From SHLQ01 sp964441145 (GTDB lineage: Bacteria > Actinomycetota > Acidimicrobiia > Acidimicrobiales > SHLQ01), in the NCBI GenBank assembly GCA_964441145.1, contig CAYTUB010000001.1:1-64000 (forward strand): a DNA stretch of 64,000 bases, given 5' to 3'. Both the position numbers and the translations under genes were made by a program. The notes below the pieces were generated by a model. The model had not been told where the DNA came from. It saw only the letters and a program-made list of their open reading frames with translations, and made no database searches. Positions within the stretch are counted from its first letter, which is position 1. Each line of letters starts with the position of its first letter. Of the stretch, positions 16,875 through 25,920 are shown piece after piece.

Positions 16875-18905
16875 GTGGCCGTACTCAACGCAAACCCCTC
16901 TCACCTCTTGCTTGGCGTCGATACCGGCGGCACTTTTACCGATGCAGTCTTGCTCGATGCATCCAATGATGCGGTCGTGCGTTCGGCAAAGGCGCTGACC
17001 ACACCAGATGACCTTTCCATTGGTGTATCCAACGCGCTTGCGGCCGTGATGGACGGCGTCGACTCGGACGCGGTCACGTTGGTATCGATCTCCACGACCT
17101 TGGCGACCAATGCGGTAGTCGAGGGCCGCGGTAGTTCGGTGCTGGTGTTGCTCGTCGGCTTCGACGAGCAGATGACACACCGCACGGGAATCGCATCGGC
17201 GTTCACCGACGCCGTGGTGGCACAGGTCGATGGTGGTCACGATCACTACGGCAACGAGAAAGCCCCACTCGACATCGACGTCGTAGACGAGATCCTCACG
17301 ACCCACGCTGGGTCGGTAAGCGCTGTTGCCGTCGCCTCCACCTTTGCTGTTCGAAACCCCTCTCACGAACATGCCATACGAGAGCGGGTTCTCTCGGCGA
17401 CGAAGCTTCCGGTCACCGTGTCGTCCTCCTTAAGTGATTCCCTCGATGCGCCGCGCCGAGCCCTGACCGCTGCGCTCAACGCTCGTCTCCTGTCACGCGT
17501 GAGCGACCTGATCACCGCGGTCGAAGATTCCGTTGGGGCACTCGGGATTTCCGCGCCGATCTTGGTCGCCAAGGGCGACGGGTCGCTCGCTGTTGCCTCC
17601 GCCGTTGCGCGCCGCCCAATCGAGACCGTGCTTTCCGGTCCGGCGGCGTCCATTGTCGGGGCCGCCACACTGTCGAACCTGGACGATTTCGTTATGAGCG
17701 ATGTCGGAGGTACCACTACCGACGTTGGCCGCTTGATCGGTGGGCGCCCACGTCTGGCGAGCGACGGGGCACGCGTTGGCGGATGGCGAACGATGGTCGA
17801 GGCGATCGATGTGCGAACCACCGGCCTCGGGGGCGATAGTGCGGTCGTTACCGACAAAGAGATGATTCAGCTTGGCCCAACCCGGCGGGTGCCACTGTCG
17901 CTGCTCGCGGTCGATCATCCCGGCGTCGTCGACGTGCTCCGTAGCCAAATGGCCGACCCACCTTCTCGAGATCTCGCCGGGGTCTTCGTGATTGGCCACA
18001 GGTCCGGTTCTTCAGCAGGTGACCTTCGCTCCGATATCGAGCGTCGCATCCTCGAGCGGGTCCAGAACAGCAGCGGCCAAAATACGCGAGCAGTGGTACC
18101 GCTGGACGATGTTGCCGCTGGCGCAGTCCAACGTCGGACCCTGGATCAGCTGGTGGCTCGAGGGGTGCTCACCATCGCGGGCTTCACGCCATCTGACGCG
18201 GCGCACGTTCTGGGATTGCAGGAAACCTGGATGCGCGAAGCCGCAGAGGTCGGCGCAGAGCTCTATGGGTGGTACACGGGCGAGGATGGTGCGACGTTTG
18301 CCGGGCGTGTGCGATCGGAGATGGCTCGGCGAAGCGCAGGTTGTGTACTTGAAGTCGCTTTGGATGGCGAAGTCGCCGATGTCTGGGACAACCCCATCCT
18401 CGATGCGGCAATGTCGGGTGAGTTCGGCCTTGGCTCGGTACAGGTGTCATTGACGACGGCGATTCCGCTGGTCGCCGTCGGCGGACCCGCCGGGGTTTTC
18501 TATCCCGAAGTCGCGCAACGCATCGGCGCTCAGCTCGTGGTCCCCGAAGAGTTTGCGGTGGCCAACGCCGTGGGTGCTGCAGCAGGCAGTGTTGTGGCTC
18601 GGGCTCGAGCTGAGGTGCAGGTGGACGGTCCTGGCAGTTACCGGGTGGTGTCGGCGAACGGTTCGACGATGGTCACCGACCCCGACGTGGCGATCGATGA
18701 CGCTGTGGCGGTTGCACGTGCGATGGCTGAGGCAACATTGCGCGAGCGTGCCGAGGGTGTGGGCGAACTCGACGATCCTACTGAGGTTGTTGATATCGAC
18801 CGGCACGATGACCCCAACGCTGAAGCTGGTCAGGGTCTATATGGCGCACACATCGAGGTCGAACTTCGGGCACGCCCCGTGAACCGACAGCGGGGTCGGG
18901 GCTAG
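16875..18905 (+). CDS. hydantoinase/oxoprolinase family protein (HyuA-like)
   Basis: The 676-residue protein shows the ASKHA ATPase-type nucleotide motifs of the Hydantoinase_A/OplAH family: LLGVDTGGTFTDAVLLD at the N-terminus, a VSISTTLATNAVVEGRG adenosine/phosphate segment, and DVGGTTTDVG in the middle. Members hydrolyse 5-membered cyclic imides or carboxylate ketones with ATP, usually with a HyuB subunit. No HyuB gene is adjacent, so the partner must lie elsewhere or the protein acts alone. The GTG start lies 29 bp from the divergent aminotransferase start. The 3' end overlaps the convergent lipoprotein gene by 4 bp. Confidence 0.85.
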   Translation: MAVLNANPSHLLLGVDTGGTFTDAVLLDASNDAVVRSAKALTTPDDLSIGVSNALAAVMDGVDSDAVTLVSISTTLATNAVVEGRGSSVLVLLVGFDEQMTHRTGIASAFTDAVVAQVDGGHDHYGNEKAPLDIDVVDEILTTHAGSVSAVAVASTFAVRNPSHEHAIRERVLSATKLPVTVSSSLSDSLDAPRRALTAALNARLLSRVSDLITAVEDSVGALGISAPILVAKGDGSLAVASAVARRPIETVLSGPAASIVGAATLSNLDDFVMSDVGGTTTDVGRLIGGRPRLASDGARVGGWRTMVEAIDVRTTGLGGDSAVVTDKEMIQLGPTRRVPLSLLAVDHPGVVDVLRSQMADPPSRDLAGVFVIGHRSGSSAGDLRSDIERRILERVQNSSGQNTRAVVPLDDVAAGAVQRRTLDQLVARGVLTIAGFTPSDAAHVLGLQETWMREAAEVGAELYGWYTGEDGATFAGRVRSEMARRSAGCVLEVALDGEVADVWDNPILDAAMSGEFGLGSVQVSLTTAIPLVAVGGPAGVFYPEVAQRIGAQLVVPEEFAVANAVGAAAGSVVARARAEVQVDGPGSYRVVSANGSTMVTDPDVAIDDAVAVARAMAEATLRERAEGVGELDDPTEVVDIDRHDDPNAEAGQGLYGAHIEVELRARPVNRQRGRG

Positions 18906-19492
18906 CCGAGCGCAACGACGAGCTCGCCGCCACCCCAACCATTGGATCGGTCGCGGCCTTGAACCGTCACTTCAGAAATGTCATCCGCGATCTCGATACC
19001 TGTTTGCGAGCGGGTGAACGGTTGCTCGTTTGCGTGGTCGTGGGCCAGTACTCGTATGCCGAGCTCGTTGCCATCAGGATCGACGACTCGCCACGCGTCG
19101 GCGTAACGCTGTGGGGTGTCGTAGGGAGATGAGACGGTGACGTCGAAGCGCCAGCTGCCTGAATCATCTTGTGTGGCCTGCACCGCAATGATGTCGGGGA
19201 AGTCTTCGCCAAAGGTCGCCTCGCCGGCAGCTGAGCCGGTTCGAAGTGCGTCATCTGAGGAGTCGTCAACGGTCACGGGCTGCTCCGGTGTTTCGTCGGT
19301 AATCGGCTCGCTTGCGGCGTCCGGTTCCTCGGCGTCGTCGACCGGGTCCTCGCCTTCGGGGTCTGCTTCGACGACGGAAACTGACGCTCCGGTGTCGGCT
19401 GCATCGGACAATGTCGATGAGTCCGATGCACACGCAGCAGCGATGAGCATCAGAGTGAGCAGAAGGGCAGCGGTTTTCATGAGGGCGGTCAT
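18902..19492 (-). CDS. secreted lipoprotein of unknown function
   Basis: A 196-residue protein with a lipoprotein signal (MKTAALLLTLMLIAAACASD), an Asp/Glu-rich linker to about residue 85, and a C-terminal beta-rich domain (SGSWRFDVTVSSPYDTPQRY...DPDGNELGIRVLAHDHANEQ PF) that recalls extracellular immunoglobulin-like folds. No catalytic motif is seen. The ATG at 19492 overlaps the upstream PAP2-like stop (ATGA), implying translational coupling; ATG 19480 starts exactly at the signal. It converges with the HyuA gene with a 4-bp overlap. Confidence 0.75.
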   Translation of the reverse strand: MTALMKTAALLLTLMLIAAACASDSSTLSDAADTGASVSVVEADPEGEDPVDDAEEPDAASEPITDETPEQPVTVDDSSDDALRTGSAAGEATFGEDFPDIIAVQATQDDSGSWRFDVTVSSPYDTPQRYADAWRVVDPDGNELGIRVLAHDHANEQPFTRSQTGIEIADDISEVTVQGRDRSNGWGGGELVVALG

Positions 19493-20157
19493 GAGGACGA
19501 ACTCGAAACGATGGCGCTGCTCTTGGGTTCCTTGCTCGCTCGCGCTTTACGGCTCCACGGGAATTCGACCGGGTTTGCTTCGAAGACCAAGGCGGCGCTG
19601 ATCAGCGACAATGCGATGACCAACGCAGAGCCGACGGCATCGCTTGGCCAGATCTCGCCGGAGAGAATTTGACGGATTGCGACCACGATCGTCAGCACGA
19701 CGGCCACTTCGACCACGATGTGCCACACCAGGCGCGGCAGCCGTAGCCACCAACACATCAGGACTACTAAGCCCCAGAAGACCCCCGTTTGGGTCACTTC
19801 GAGGCTCGGGAAGGAACCGGTGCCGAACTCGGGAGTGGGTGCGGCGCGGCCGACCACGGACTGTAGGAGCTGCGCCGTGACCGTACCGATGATGGAGGTA
19901 ACAACGACGGCTACAGCGACTCGCCAGTCGAGCCAAAGTCCAAGCAAAACAAGCGCGACCGTGCCCACGATCAACACCGTTGGCGAACTGATTACCGACG
20001 CGGCTTCCCACCTACTCGTATCGGTGCCGTCGAGTAGCCAGTCCAAGACCGGTTCTTCGACGGTGAGCAGCCAGCTCACGCGATCTCGTGCCACGGCCGC
20101 TGCTGCGACCACCAAGGCAACGGCGGCAAGCCAAGCGCGTATCCAGTTGCTGCGCAT
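19489..20157 (-). CDS. PAP2-like membrane protein, probably catalytically degenerate
   Basis: A 222-residue protein with about six hydrophobic helices and a PAP2 (lipid phosphatase) outline. VVGRAAP sits where the K..RP motif belongs, SFPSLEVTQ where PSGH belongs, and RQILSGEIWPSDAVG where SRxxxxxHxxSD belongs. Both expected catalytic histidines are absent (replaced by Glu and Ile/Glu), so phosphatase activity is doubtful. It could be a transporter-like or structural derivative. It lies upstream of, and is coupled by a 4-bp overlap to, the lipoprotein gene. Confidence 0.7.
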   Translation of the reverse strand: MRSNWIRAWLAAVALVVAAAAVARDRVSWLLTVEEPVLDWLLDGTDTSRWEAASVISSPTVLIVGTVALVLLGLWLDWRVAVAVVVTSIIGTVTAQLLQSVVGRAAPTPEFGTGSFPSLEVTQTGVFWGLVVLMCWWLRLPRLVWHIVVEVAVVLTIVVAIRQILSGEIWPSDAVGSALVIALSLISAALVFEANPVEFPWSRKARASKEPKSSAIVSSSSS

Positions 20158-20226
20158 GGCCAGAGCCTAATCGCAATCGCCCTGCCGCTAGTGTCCACCC
20201 CGGAAGCACTCTGTTCTGGGGGAACT

Positions 20227-21438
20227 ATGGATTTTGCGTACACGGTCAAAACCGCCGCTCTGATCGACCAGGTCGAAGCCTTCATGGATGCCCATGTGTA
20301 CCCAAATGAGGGGCTGCTCAATGAGCAGGTCGACGCTGATCGGTGGAAGCAACCGCAGATCATCGAAGACCTCAAGGTGAAGGCGAAAGACGCTGGTTTG
20401 TGGAACTTGTTTCTGCCTCGCGCCGATGAGGGGGCCGGGCTCACGAACCTCGAATACGCGCCGCTGGCTGAGATCACCGGACGCTCGGTGCATCTGGCAC
20501 CCGAGGTGTTCAACTGCTCCGCACCAGACACCGGCAACATGGAGGTCTTCCACGATTTTGGTTCGGACGAGCAAAAGGACCGATGGCTGGTTCCTCTGCT
20601 CGCAGGAGAGATTCGTTCGTGCTTTGGCATGACCGAACCAGCTGTTGCGTCCTCGGATGCGACCAATATCGAAACGTCGATCGTGCGCGAGGGTGATGAC
20701 TATGTGATCAATGGGCGAAAGTGGTGGACCTCGGGAGCCATGCACCCTCATTGCAAGGTCATGATTCTGATGGGCAAGACCGACCCGGACGCGTCGCGTC
20801 ATCAACAACAAAGCCAGATTGCGGTCCCGATGGATTCACCCGGTCTGACCGTTGTACGTCCACTACAAGTGTTTGGCTACGACGATGCCCCACACGGACA
20901 CGCCGAGGTGTTGCTCGAAGACGTGCGCGTGCCGGTGACGAGCATCATTGGCGAGGAGGGCGGCGGCTTTGCCATAGCGCAGGCGCGACTTGGACCCGGC
21001 CGAATCCATCACTGCATGCGGCTCATCGGTATGGCCGAACGAGCGCTCGAGATGATGTGTGAGCGAGCACAAGCTCGGGTTGCCTTCGGTGGCCCGATCT
21101 CTGATCGGGGTGTCGTGCGCGAATGGATCGCCGACAGCCGCATCGAGATCGAGCAAGCCCGGTTACTGGTTCTCAAGACGGCGTGGCTGATGGACAACGT
21201 AGGGAACAAAGGCGCTGCTACCGAGATCTCTGCGATCAAGGTGGCGACACCGGCCATGGCTCTGCGAGTGCTCGATCGGGCGATCCAAACCCACGGTGGT
21301 GGCGGGCTGTCCCAAGACTTCCCGTTGGCCAACATGTATGCCCAGGCTCGGACGCTGCGCTTTGCCGACGGCCCAGACGAGGTCCATCGTCGTCAGCTCG
21401 CTCGACGCGAGCTTCGTCGGTTCACTCCGGCCGACTAG
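20227..21438 (+). CDS. acyl-CoA dehydrogenase family protein
   Basis: The 403-residue flavoprotein has the acyl-CoA dehydrogenase three-domain pattern: helical N-domain, FGMTEPAVASSDATNIETSI and INGRKWWTSGA (FAD/CoA contacts), a PMDSPGLTVVRPLQVFGYDD beta-domain and C-terminal RVAFGGPISDRGVVREWIAD, then IQTHGGGGLSQDFPLA. This resembles the ACAD10/11 and FadE-type branch that acts on longer or unusual acyl-CoAs. The ATG at 20227 has GGGGA three bases upstream. Together with the acyl-CoA ligase at 22297 it suggests a fatty-acid or sterol side-chain degradation locus. Confidence 0.92.
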   Translation: MDFAYTVKTAALIDQVEAFMDAHVYPNEGLLNEQVDADRWKQPQIIEDLKVKAKDAGLWNLFLPRADEGAGLTNLEYAPLAEITGRSVHLAPEVFNCSAPDTGNMEVFHDFGSDEQKDRWLVPLLAGEIRSCFGMTEPAVASSDATNIETSIVREGDDYVINGRKWWTSGAMHPHCKVMILMGKTDPDASRHQQQSQIAVPMDSPGLTVVRPLQVFGYDDAPHGHAEVLLEDVRVPVTSIIGEEGGGFAIAQARLGPGRIHHCMRLIGMAERALEMMCERAQARVAFGGPISDRGVVREWIADSRIEIEQARLLVLKTAWLMDNVGNKGAATEISAIKVATPAMALRVLDRAIQTHGGGGLSQDFPLANMYAQARTLRFADGPDEVHRRQLARRELRRFTPAD

Positions 21439-21471
21439 CTCCTCGGATATCGACACGTACAATTGCCAGCG

Positions 21472-22284
21472 ATGGACACCGGCTCAATCCAAGCGCTGCG
21501 AGATCGCGTAGTGGCACCCCTCAACAGGGTCGCCACGGTGCCCGTCGTCGTGGCAGCGGGTCTGTTGTTTGCGGCGTGCGGAGCTGACCTCACCGCGGCC
21601 ACTGCACCATCGCAAGTTTCGCAATCGCAAGACCTTCGCACGACGACAGAAGTTTCCGAACCGGTGGACCGGCCCGATGTTGAAGTCGTCGACGAGTCGA
21701 TCGTGCGCATTATTGGTTTCGGCTGCGGAGCGCCTGCGTTGGGGTCAGGATTCGCGATCGGCCCGAACCTGCTGGTGACGAGCGGTCACGTCGTCACCGG
21801 TCGTGACCCAGAGAGCCTGGCGGTTCTTCGCTCGGGCGGCGATGAGTACCGCGCAACGCTTGTCGGCTTCGACCTCGACCTTGACTTGGCTGTCCTACGA
21901 GTTGACGATGTCGAGTTCACGCCGGTCAATTTGGTAACAGAAGTCCCCGTGGTCGACGGTGTCGCCATTGGAATCCGCAGCGAGGATGGCGAACCATTCA
22001 TCAATGAGGTGGAGTTCGCTGTCGACGCTCCGGTGAACGTCAATTGGGATGGCGTGTTTCGCGATACCGAGTCTCGGTTCCGTGGCGTTCGAATCGAAGC
22101 TGAGGTGCGCCCCGGTGATTCGGGAAGCGGCTTGTTTGTGAACAGCAGCGACGTCATCGGGCTCATCCATTCGCGAAATCGCAACGGAATTCCTCGCGCC
22201 TATGCCGTTGGAAGCATCGAGATTGCCGACTTCGTTGACACGATCGACCCAAACGTTGAGGTGGTCGCCGATCGGTGTGCATGA
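21472..22284 (+). CDS. secreted trypsin-like serine protease lipoprotein
   Basis: About 270 residues with a lipoprotein signal (VVVAAGLLFAACGAD) and a chymotrypsin-fold protease domain. The catalytic His is in LVTSGHVVTG, the Asp in FDLDLDLAVLRVDD and the Ser in PGDSGSGLF, followed by SSDVIGLIHSRNRNG. It lacks a PDZ domain, so it is a short MarP/Rv3671c-like or DegP-core periplasmic or surface protease without the transmembrane part. ATG 21472 lies 9 bp into the open frame and starts the n-region. It sits between the acyl-CoA dehydrogenase and ligase genes on the same strand. Confidence 0.85.
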   Translation: MDTGSIQALRDRVVAPLNRVATVPVVVAAGLLFAACGADLTAATAPSQVSQSQDLRTTTEVSEPVDRPDVEVVDESIVRIIGFGCGAPALGSGFAIGPNLLVTSGHVVTGRDPESLAVLRSGGDEYRATLVGFDLDLDLAVLRVDDVEFTPVNLVTEVPVVDGVAIGIRSEDGEPFINEVEFAVDAPVNVNWDGVFRDTESRFRGVRIEAEVRPGDSGSGLFVNSSDVIGLIHSRNRNGIPRAYAVGSIEIADFVDTIDPNVEVVADRCA

Positions 22285-22296
22285 CATGATTTCGCC

Positions 22297-24060
22297 ATGT
22301 CACACTCTGCGCATATTCAGGGAGTCTTCGATCTTTTGTCCGCCCCGGGCTCACCGTTCGAGTGTGGCGATGTCGACGTTCGGGGCCAGACGTACACGGG
22401 CTATGTCAACGCACCTGCTCACGTTCGTCACCTCTGGCTTGGTTGCAAAGCGCAAGACACCGACGAGTACCTCGTCTATGAAGACGAGCGCATCACCTAC
22501 GGTCAGGCTCGTGCCCGGGTGCTCCAGGTAGCCAATGCGTTGATCGACGACTTCGGCGTCCAACCCGGAGACAGCGTTGGTTTGGCGCTGCGCAACTACC
22601 CCGAATGGGTTCTTGGGTGGTGGGCGATCCAGATGGCCGGCGCGGTCGCGGTGGAGATCAACTCGTTTTGGAACGAGACCGAACTTGCCTACGGCATCAC
22701 CGACTCAGGCTCAGGGGTAGTCATTGCTGATCAGGCACGTCACGAGGCACTGGTCGCTCAACAAGACACCATCGCCGCCGCAGGAATCGAGCTCCGAACA
22801 ATTGTCGTGCGATCGTCGGTCGATCTCGGTGCTGGAGCGACGCACTGGGATGATGTCACCGGTGACGAGTCGGTTCCTGAGCTTGCCATTGGCACCGATG
22901 ATCGCGCCGCGATGGTGTACACGTCGGGGACTACGGCCTTCCCGAAGGGTGTGGTCCACTCCCAGCGCAACATCGTCACCAACCACTTCAACATGGTGTT
23001 CTTGAACCTCGGTATGCGTTTGGCCGAAGTCTCTGCGGAAGGGGGAGACCCAAAGGCCGCGGCAGCTGCCGCCGATGCTTCCCCGCAGTCGGTCATGTTG
23101 GTCGCGGTCCCGTTGTTCCATGTCACCGGATCGCATTGCGTGATGCTGCCCATAACGGCTACCGGAGGAAAGCTTGTGCTGATGTACAAGTGGAATGCCG
23201 AGCGCGCACTCGAACTCATCGAACGAGAGAAGGTCACCAACTTCACCGGTGTTCCCACCATGACAATGGACATGCTGGCCTCGCCGGCCTTTGCTTCCAC
23301 CGATACGTCGACGCTGTCGGGCATGAGCAGTGGCGGCGCCCCGAACCCACCCCACATGGTCGCAAAGGTAGATGGCGCCATCAAGAATGCGAGCGTTGCA
23401 CAGGGGTATGGGCTGAGCGAGGTCTCCGGAATAGCAACAGCAAACGGCGGGATCTTCTACGGGGCGCGGGCGGGGTCCTGTGGCGTAGCGCCTCGCATCG
23501 CGGAGATGAAGGTGGTCGACAACGAGGGGCAGACCCTATCCAACGGCGAGGCGGGTGAACTGTGCATTCGCGGGCCCCATGTGTTCGTCGAGTATCACAA
23601 CAAACCGGAGGCCACCGCTGCGGTCGTGGATGCGGCCGGGTGGTTCCATACCGGCGATATCGCGACCATCGATGACGACAGTTTTGTCACGATCGTCGAT
23701 CGGGCCAAAGACGTGGTGATCCGGGGCGGAGAAAATGTGGGTTGTGCCGAGGTTGAAGCCGCGGTTGCTCGACATCCCGATGTCCATGAGTGCGCGGTGT
23801 TCGGCCTTCCCGATGAGCGACTGGGCGAAACCGTTGCTGTCGCTATTCACCCGTTGGCAGGGATGGAACTCGATCCCGAGCAAGTCAGGGAATTTGCGGC
23901 CGGGTCGCTCGCTGCGTTCAAGGTCCCAAGCTCGGTTTTTATCTACGACACGCCGCTGCCGAAGAACCCCAACGGCAAAATCTTGAAGCGCCAGCTCCGT
24001 GAAGAGCTGGGAAACTCCGGGGAAACTCAAGCACGGGCAGGGTCTGATTCTCTAAGGTAA
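22297..24060 (+). CDS. AMP-dependent acyl-CoA synthetase/ligase
   Basis: The 587-residue enzyme has the adenylate-forming signatures MVYTSGTTAFPKGVVHS (AMP loop), GYGLSEVSG (A5), YHNKPEATAA, GWFHTGDIATIDDD (A7), VDRAKDVVIRGGENV (A8) and the A10 lysine near PKNPNGKILKRQL. It should activate a carboxylic or fatty acid to its CoA thioester, feeding the acyl-CoA dehydrogenase encoded nearby. It begins 13 bp after the protease gene and ends 5 bp before msrA, so these form a plus-strand run. Confidence 0.92.
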   Translation: MSHSAHIQGVFDLLSAPGSPFECGDVDVRGQTYTGYVNAPAHVRHLWLGCKAQDTDEYLVYEDERITYGQARARVLQVANALIDDFGVQPGDSVGLALRNYPEWVLGWWAIQMAGAVAVEINSFWNETELAYGITDSGSGVVIADQARHEALVAQQDTIAAAGIELRTIVVRSSVDLGAGATHWDDVTGDESVPELAIGTDDRAAMVYTSGTTAFPKGVVHSQRNIVTNHFNMVFLNLGMRLAEVSAEGGDPKAAAAAADASPQSVMLVAVPLFHVTGSHCVMLPITATGGKLVLMYKWNAERALELIEREKVTNFTGVPTMTMDMLASPAFASTDTSTLSGMSSGGAPNPPHMVAKVDGAIKNASVAQGYGLSEVSGIATANGGIFYGARAGSCGVAPRIAEMKVVDNEGQTLSNGEAGELCIRGPHVFVEYHNKPEATAAVVDAAGWFHTGDIATIDDDSFVTIVDRAKDVVIRGGENVGCAEVEAAVARHPDVHECAVFGLPDERLGETVAVAIHPLAGMELDPEQVREFAAGSLAAFKVPSSVFIYDTPLPKNPNGKILKRQLREELGNSGETQARAGSDSLR

Positions 24061-24064
24061 GAAG

Positions 24065-24694
24065 ATGTTGTTCCGCCGAAAGATTGAAATGGTCACTGAA
24101 GCTGATGCCTTGCCCGGGCGAGAAGAGCCCGTCCCGGTAGCAGCCGAACACGCTGTGCTGGGTACTCCAATGGTGCCCCCGTTCCCAGAAGGAATGGAGC
24201 AGATCGTCCTCGGTATGGGATGTTTCTGGGGTGCCGAGCGCTTCTACTGGCAACTCGAAGGCGTCTACACAACAGCGGCTGGATATGCCGGCGGATTCAC
24301 CCCGAACCCGACCTATGAAGAGACGTGCACCGGCCGAACCGGTCATACCGAAGCTGTCCTCGTCGTCTGGGATCCCTCCAAGGTCGGTCTCGACAAGATC
24401 CTCTCGATCTTTTGGGAGAACCACGATCCAACTACGGCCAACCGTCAAGGAAACGACGTGGGAACGCAGTACCGCAGCGCTATCTACACCAACAGTCCTG
24501 CGCAGCTTGAGGCCGCGCTCGCGTCAGAAAAGCACTATCAGGAGAAACTGACGGAAAAGGGCTTCGAGGCGATCACGACCGAGATCGCAGAAGCCGGAAC
24601 CTTCTACTACGCGGAAGACAACCACCAGCAATATCTGCACAAGGTGCCGAACGGCTATTGCAACCATGGCTTCTGTCAAGTGAGCTACGCCTGA
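24065..24694 (+). CDS. msrA: peptide methionine sulfoxide reductase MsrA
   Basis: The 209-residue enzyme reduces methionine-S-sulfoxide in proteins. The catalytic GCFWGAER motif is intact with a normal cysteine codon. AAGYAGGFTPNPTYEETCTG, TEAVLVVWDP, NRQGNDVGTQYRSAIY and the C-terminal GYCNHGFCQ with resolving cysteines are all typical. The N-terminal 45 residues include PPFPEGMEQIVLGMG, as in the long actinobacterial form. It starts 5 bp after the acyl-CoA ligase. Cysteine rather than selenocysteine here contrasts with the thioredoxin-like gene at 41277. Confidence 0.95.
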   Translation: MLFRRKIEMVTEADALPGREEPVPVAAEHAVLGTPMVPPFPEGMEQIVLGMGCFWGAERFYWQLEGVYTTAAGYAGGFTPNPTYEETCTGRTGHTEAVLVVWDPSKVGLDKILSIFWENHDPTTANRQGNDVGTQYRSAIYTNSPAQLEAALASEKHYQEKLTEKGFEAITTEIAEAGTFYYAEDNHQQYLHKVPNGYCNHGFCQVSYA

Positions 24695-24724
24695 GTCGCT
24701 GAACACCAAGTACACTTTCTGCTG

Positions 24725-24742
24725 GCCCTTGTGCACAAGGGC
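24725..24742 (+). terminator. perfect 18-bp palindrome after msrA
   Basis: GCCCTTGTGCACAAGGGC is a perfect palindrome 30 bp after the msrA stop and 30 bp before the next start. As RNA it can fold into a tight stem, so it may terminate the msrA transcript. As DNA it could be an operator for the FAS1-OmpA gene. Confidence 0.45.
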
Positions 24743-24772
24743 GGTCGGCTCCCACAAGGAAAAGTGTTCTAG

Positions 24773-25798
24773 ATGTACGAAGAAGAGGAAGAGGAAGAAG
24801 GCGGCGGAATTTTCCTTCTCATTATCGGTGTTCTCGCGTTGGTACTTCTCGTTGTCGCCGTGGTCGCACGCTCCGGCGAGGATCTTCCTGCGGCCACCGT
24901 CACTGGCCCGACAACATCTGTGGTCGAGGGGGAACCCGAGCCCGAGGCCACAACGGTTGCTCCTACGACGACCGAAGCCCCAGCGACGACCACGGCTGCA
25001 CCAACGACGACCGAAGCCCCAGGACCGTTCTCTCTGTGGGATGCGCTTCTTGGGTCGAACCAAGCCGGAGACTTCGCAGCCGTAGGCGGGGCCTTTGGAC
25101 TGCAGCCCGACTTAGAGATCTTTGAAGACGAAGACGACCAGCCGCTGATGCGCACGCTCTTTGCCCCATCGGACGCTGCTCTGGCCGCTTTTGGGCCTGA
25201 AGCGGTAGGAGCGCTCGCCGCTGATGCCGATGCAGCAAACGCACTCGTGGGCTACCACTTCCTTCCCGATGCCCTCTCGGCTGAGGACCTCGTCGAGCTC
25301 GACGGCCAGACCGTGCTTACGCGGACCGGGCTTCCACTACGAATCAATGTGGTTGATGGTGAGGTCGTGCTCAATGACGTCGCCCGGGTTGTTGGCGCCG
25401 ATTTCAATGCCGACAACGGGGTAGTGCATATCGTCGACACCGTTCTCGTGCCGCCGACCGTGAACGAAGCGATCGGCCTTGACAACATCGAGTTTGAGGT
25501 CAGCTCCACGGTCATTACTCCGGCAGGCATCGCCGTTTTGAACCAGGCGGTCGAGTTCTTTGAAAGCAATGATTCCAACGCCGTGATCGGAGGACACACC
25601 GACACCGATGGCGGCGACGGCGAGAACCTCGCACTCTCGCAAGGGCGTGCGGAATCTGTCTTGGCCTTCTTGATTGAAGCGGGGCTCGACGGAAGTCGGT
25701 TTACCGCCACCGGCTTTGGGGAAACCCAGCCAATCCTGGACGCCAACGGCGTCGAGGACAAAGAAGCATCTCGTCGCATCGAGTTCGTGCTGCGCTAA
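24773..25798 (+). CDS. membrane-anchored FAS1 (fasciclin) - OmpA-like fusion protein
   Basis: The 341-residue protein starts with a run of seven glutamates, then a transmembrane helix (IFLLIIGVLALVLLVVAVVA), a Thr/Pro-rich linker with repeated TTEAPATTT units, a fasciclin domain at about 82-225 (FAPSDAALAAFG, NALVGYHFLPDA, NGVVHIVDTVLVPP) and an OmpA/MotB-type peptidoglycan-binding domain at about 237-341 (GGHTDTDG, NLALSQGRAESVLAFL, GFGETQPI, SRRIEFVL). It probably links the cell surface to peptidoglycan. The gene lies directly upstream of a two-component system and the first DUF1800/DUF1501 pair. Confidence 0.85.
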   Translation: MYEEEEEEEGGGIFLLIIGVLALVLLVVAVVARSGEDLPAATVTGPTTSVVEGEPEPEATTVAPTTTEAPATTTAAPTTTEAPGPFSLWDALLGSNQAGDFAAVGGAFGLQPDLEIFEDEDDQPLMRTLFAPSDAALAAFGPEAVGALAADADAANALVGYHFLPDALSAEDLVELDGQTVLTRTGLPLRINVVDGEVVLNDVARVVGADFNADNGVVHIVDTVLVPPTVNEAIGLDNIEFEVSSTVITPAGIAVLNQAVEFFESNDSNAVIGGHTDTDGGDGENLALSQGRAESVLAFLIEAGLDGSRFTATGFGETQPILDANGVEDKEASRRIEFVLR

Positions 25799-25855
25799 GC
25801 GTCCACTGCTCCGTTGAGCACCCTTTGGTTTACTTAACGTGCCGTCAACGTGGCA

Positions 25856-25873
25856 GAAGAAAATCTGAAGAAA
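25856..25873 (+). promoter_or_regulatory. direct repeat spaced 11 bp upstream of a response regulator gene
   Basis: GAAGAAA occurs at 25856 and 25867, one helical turn apart, 48 bp before the response-regulator start. OmpR-type regulators often bind tandem half-sites with this spacing, so autoregulation is plausible. The similar arrangement at 52765-52792 supports it. Confidence 0.4.
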
Positions 25874-25920
25874 GTGCGGCTGTCGCGTTCTCGCAGCTGC
25901 GGTCTTCTACGGTTGTAGCT

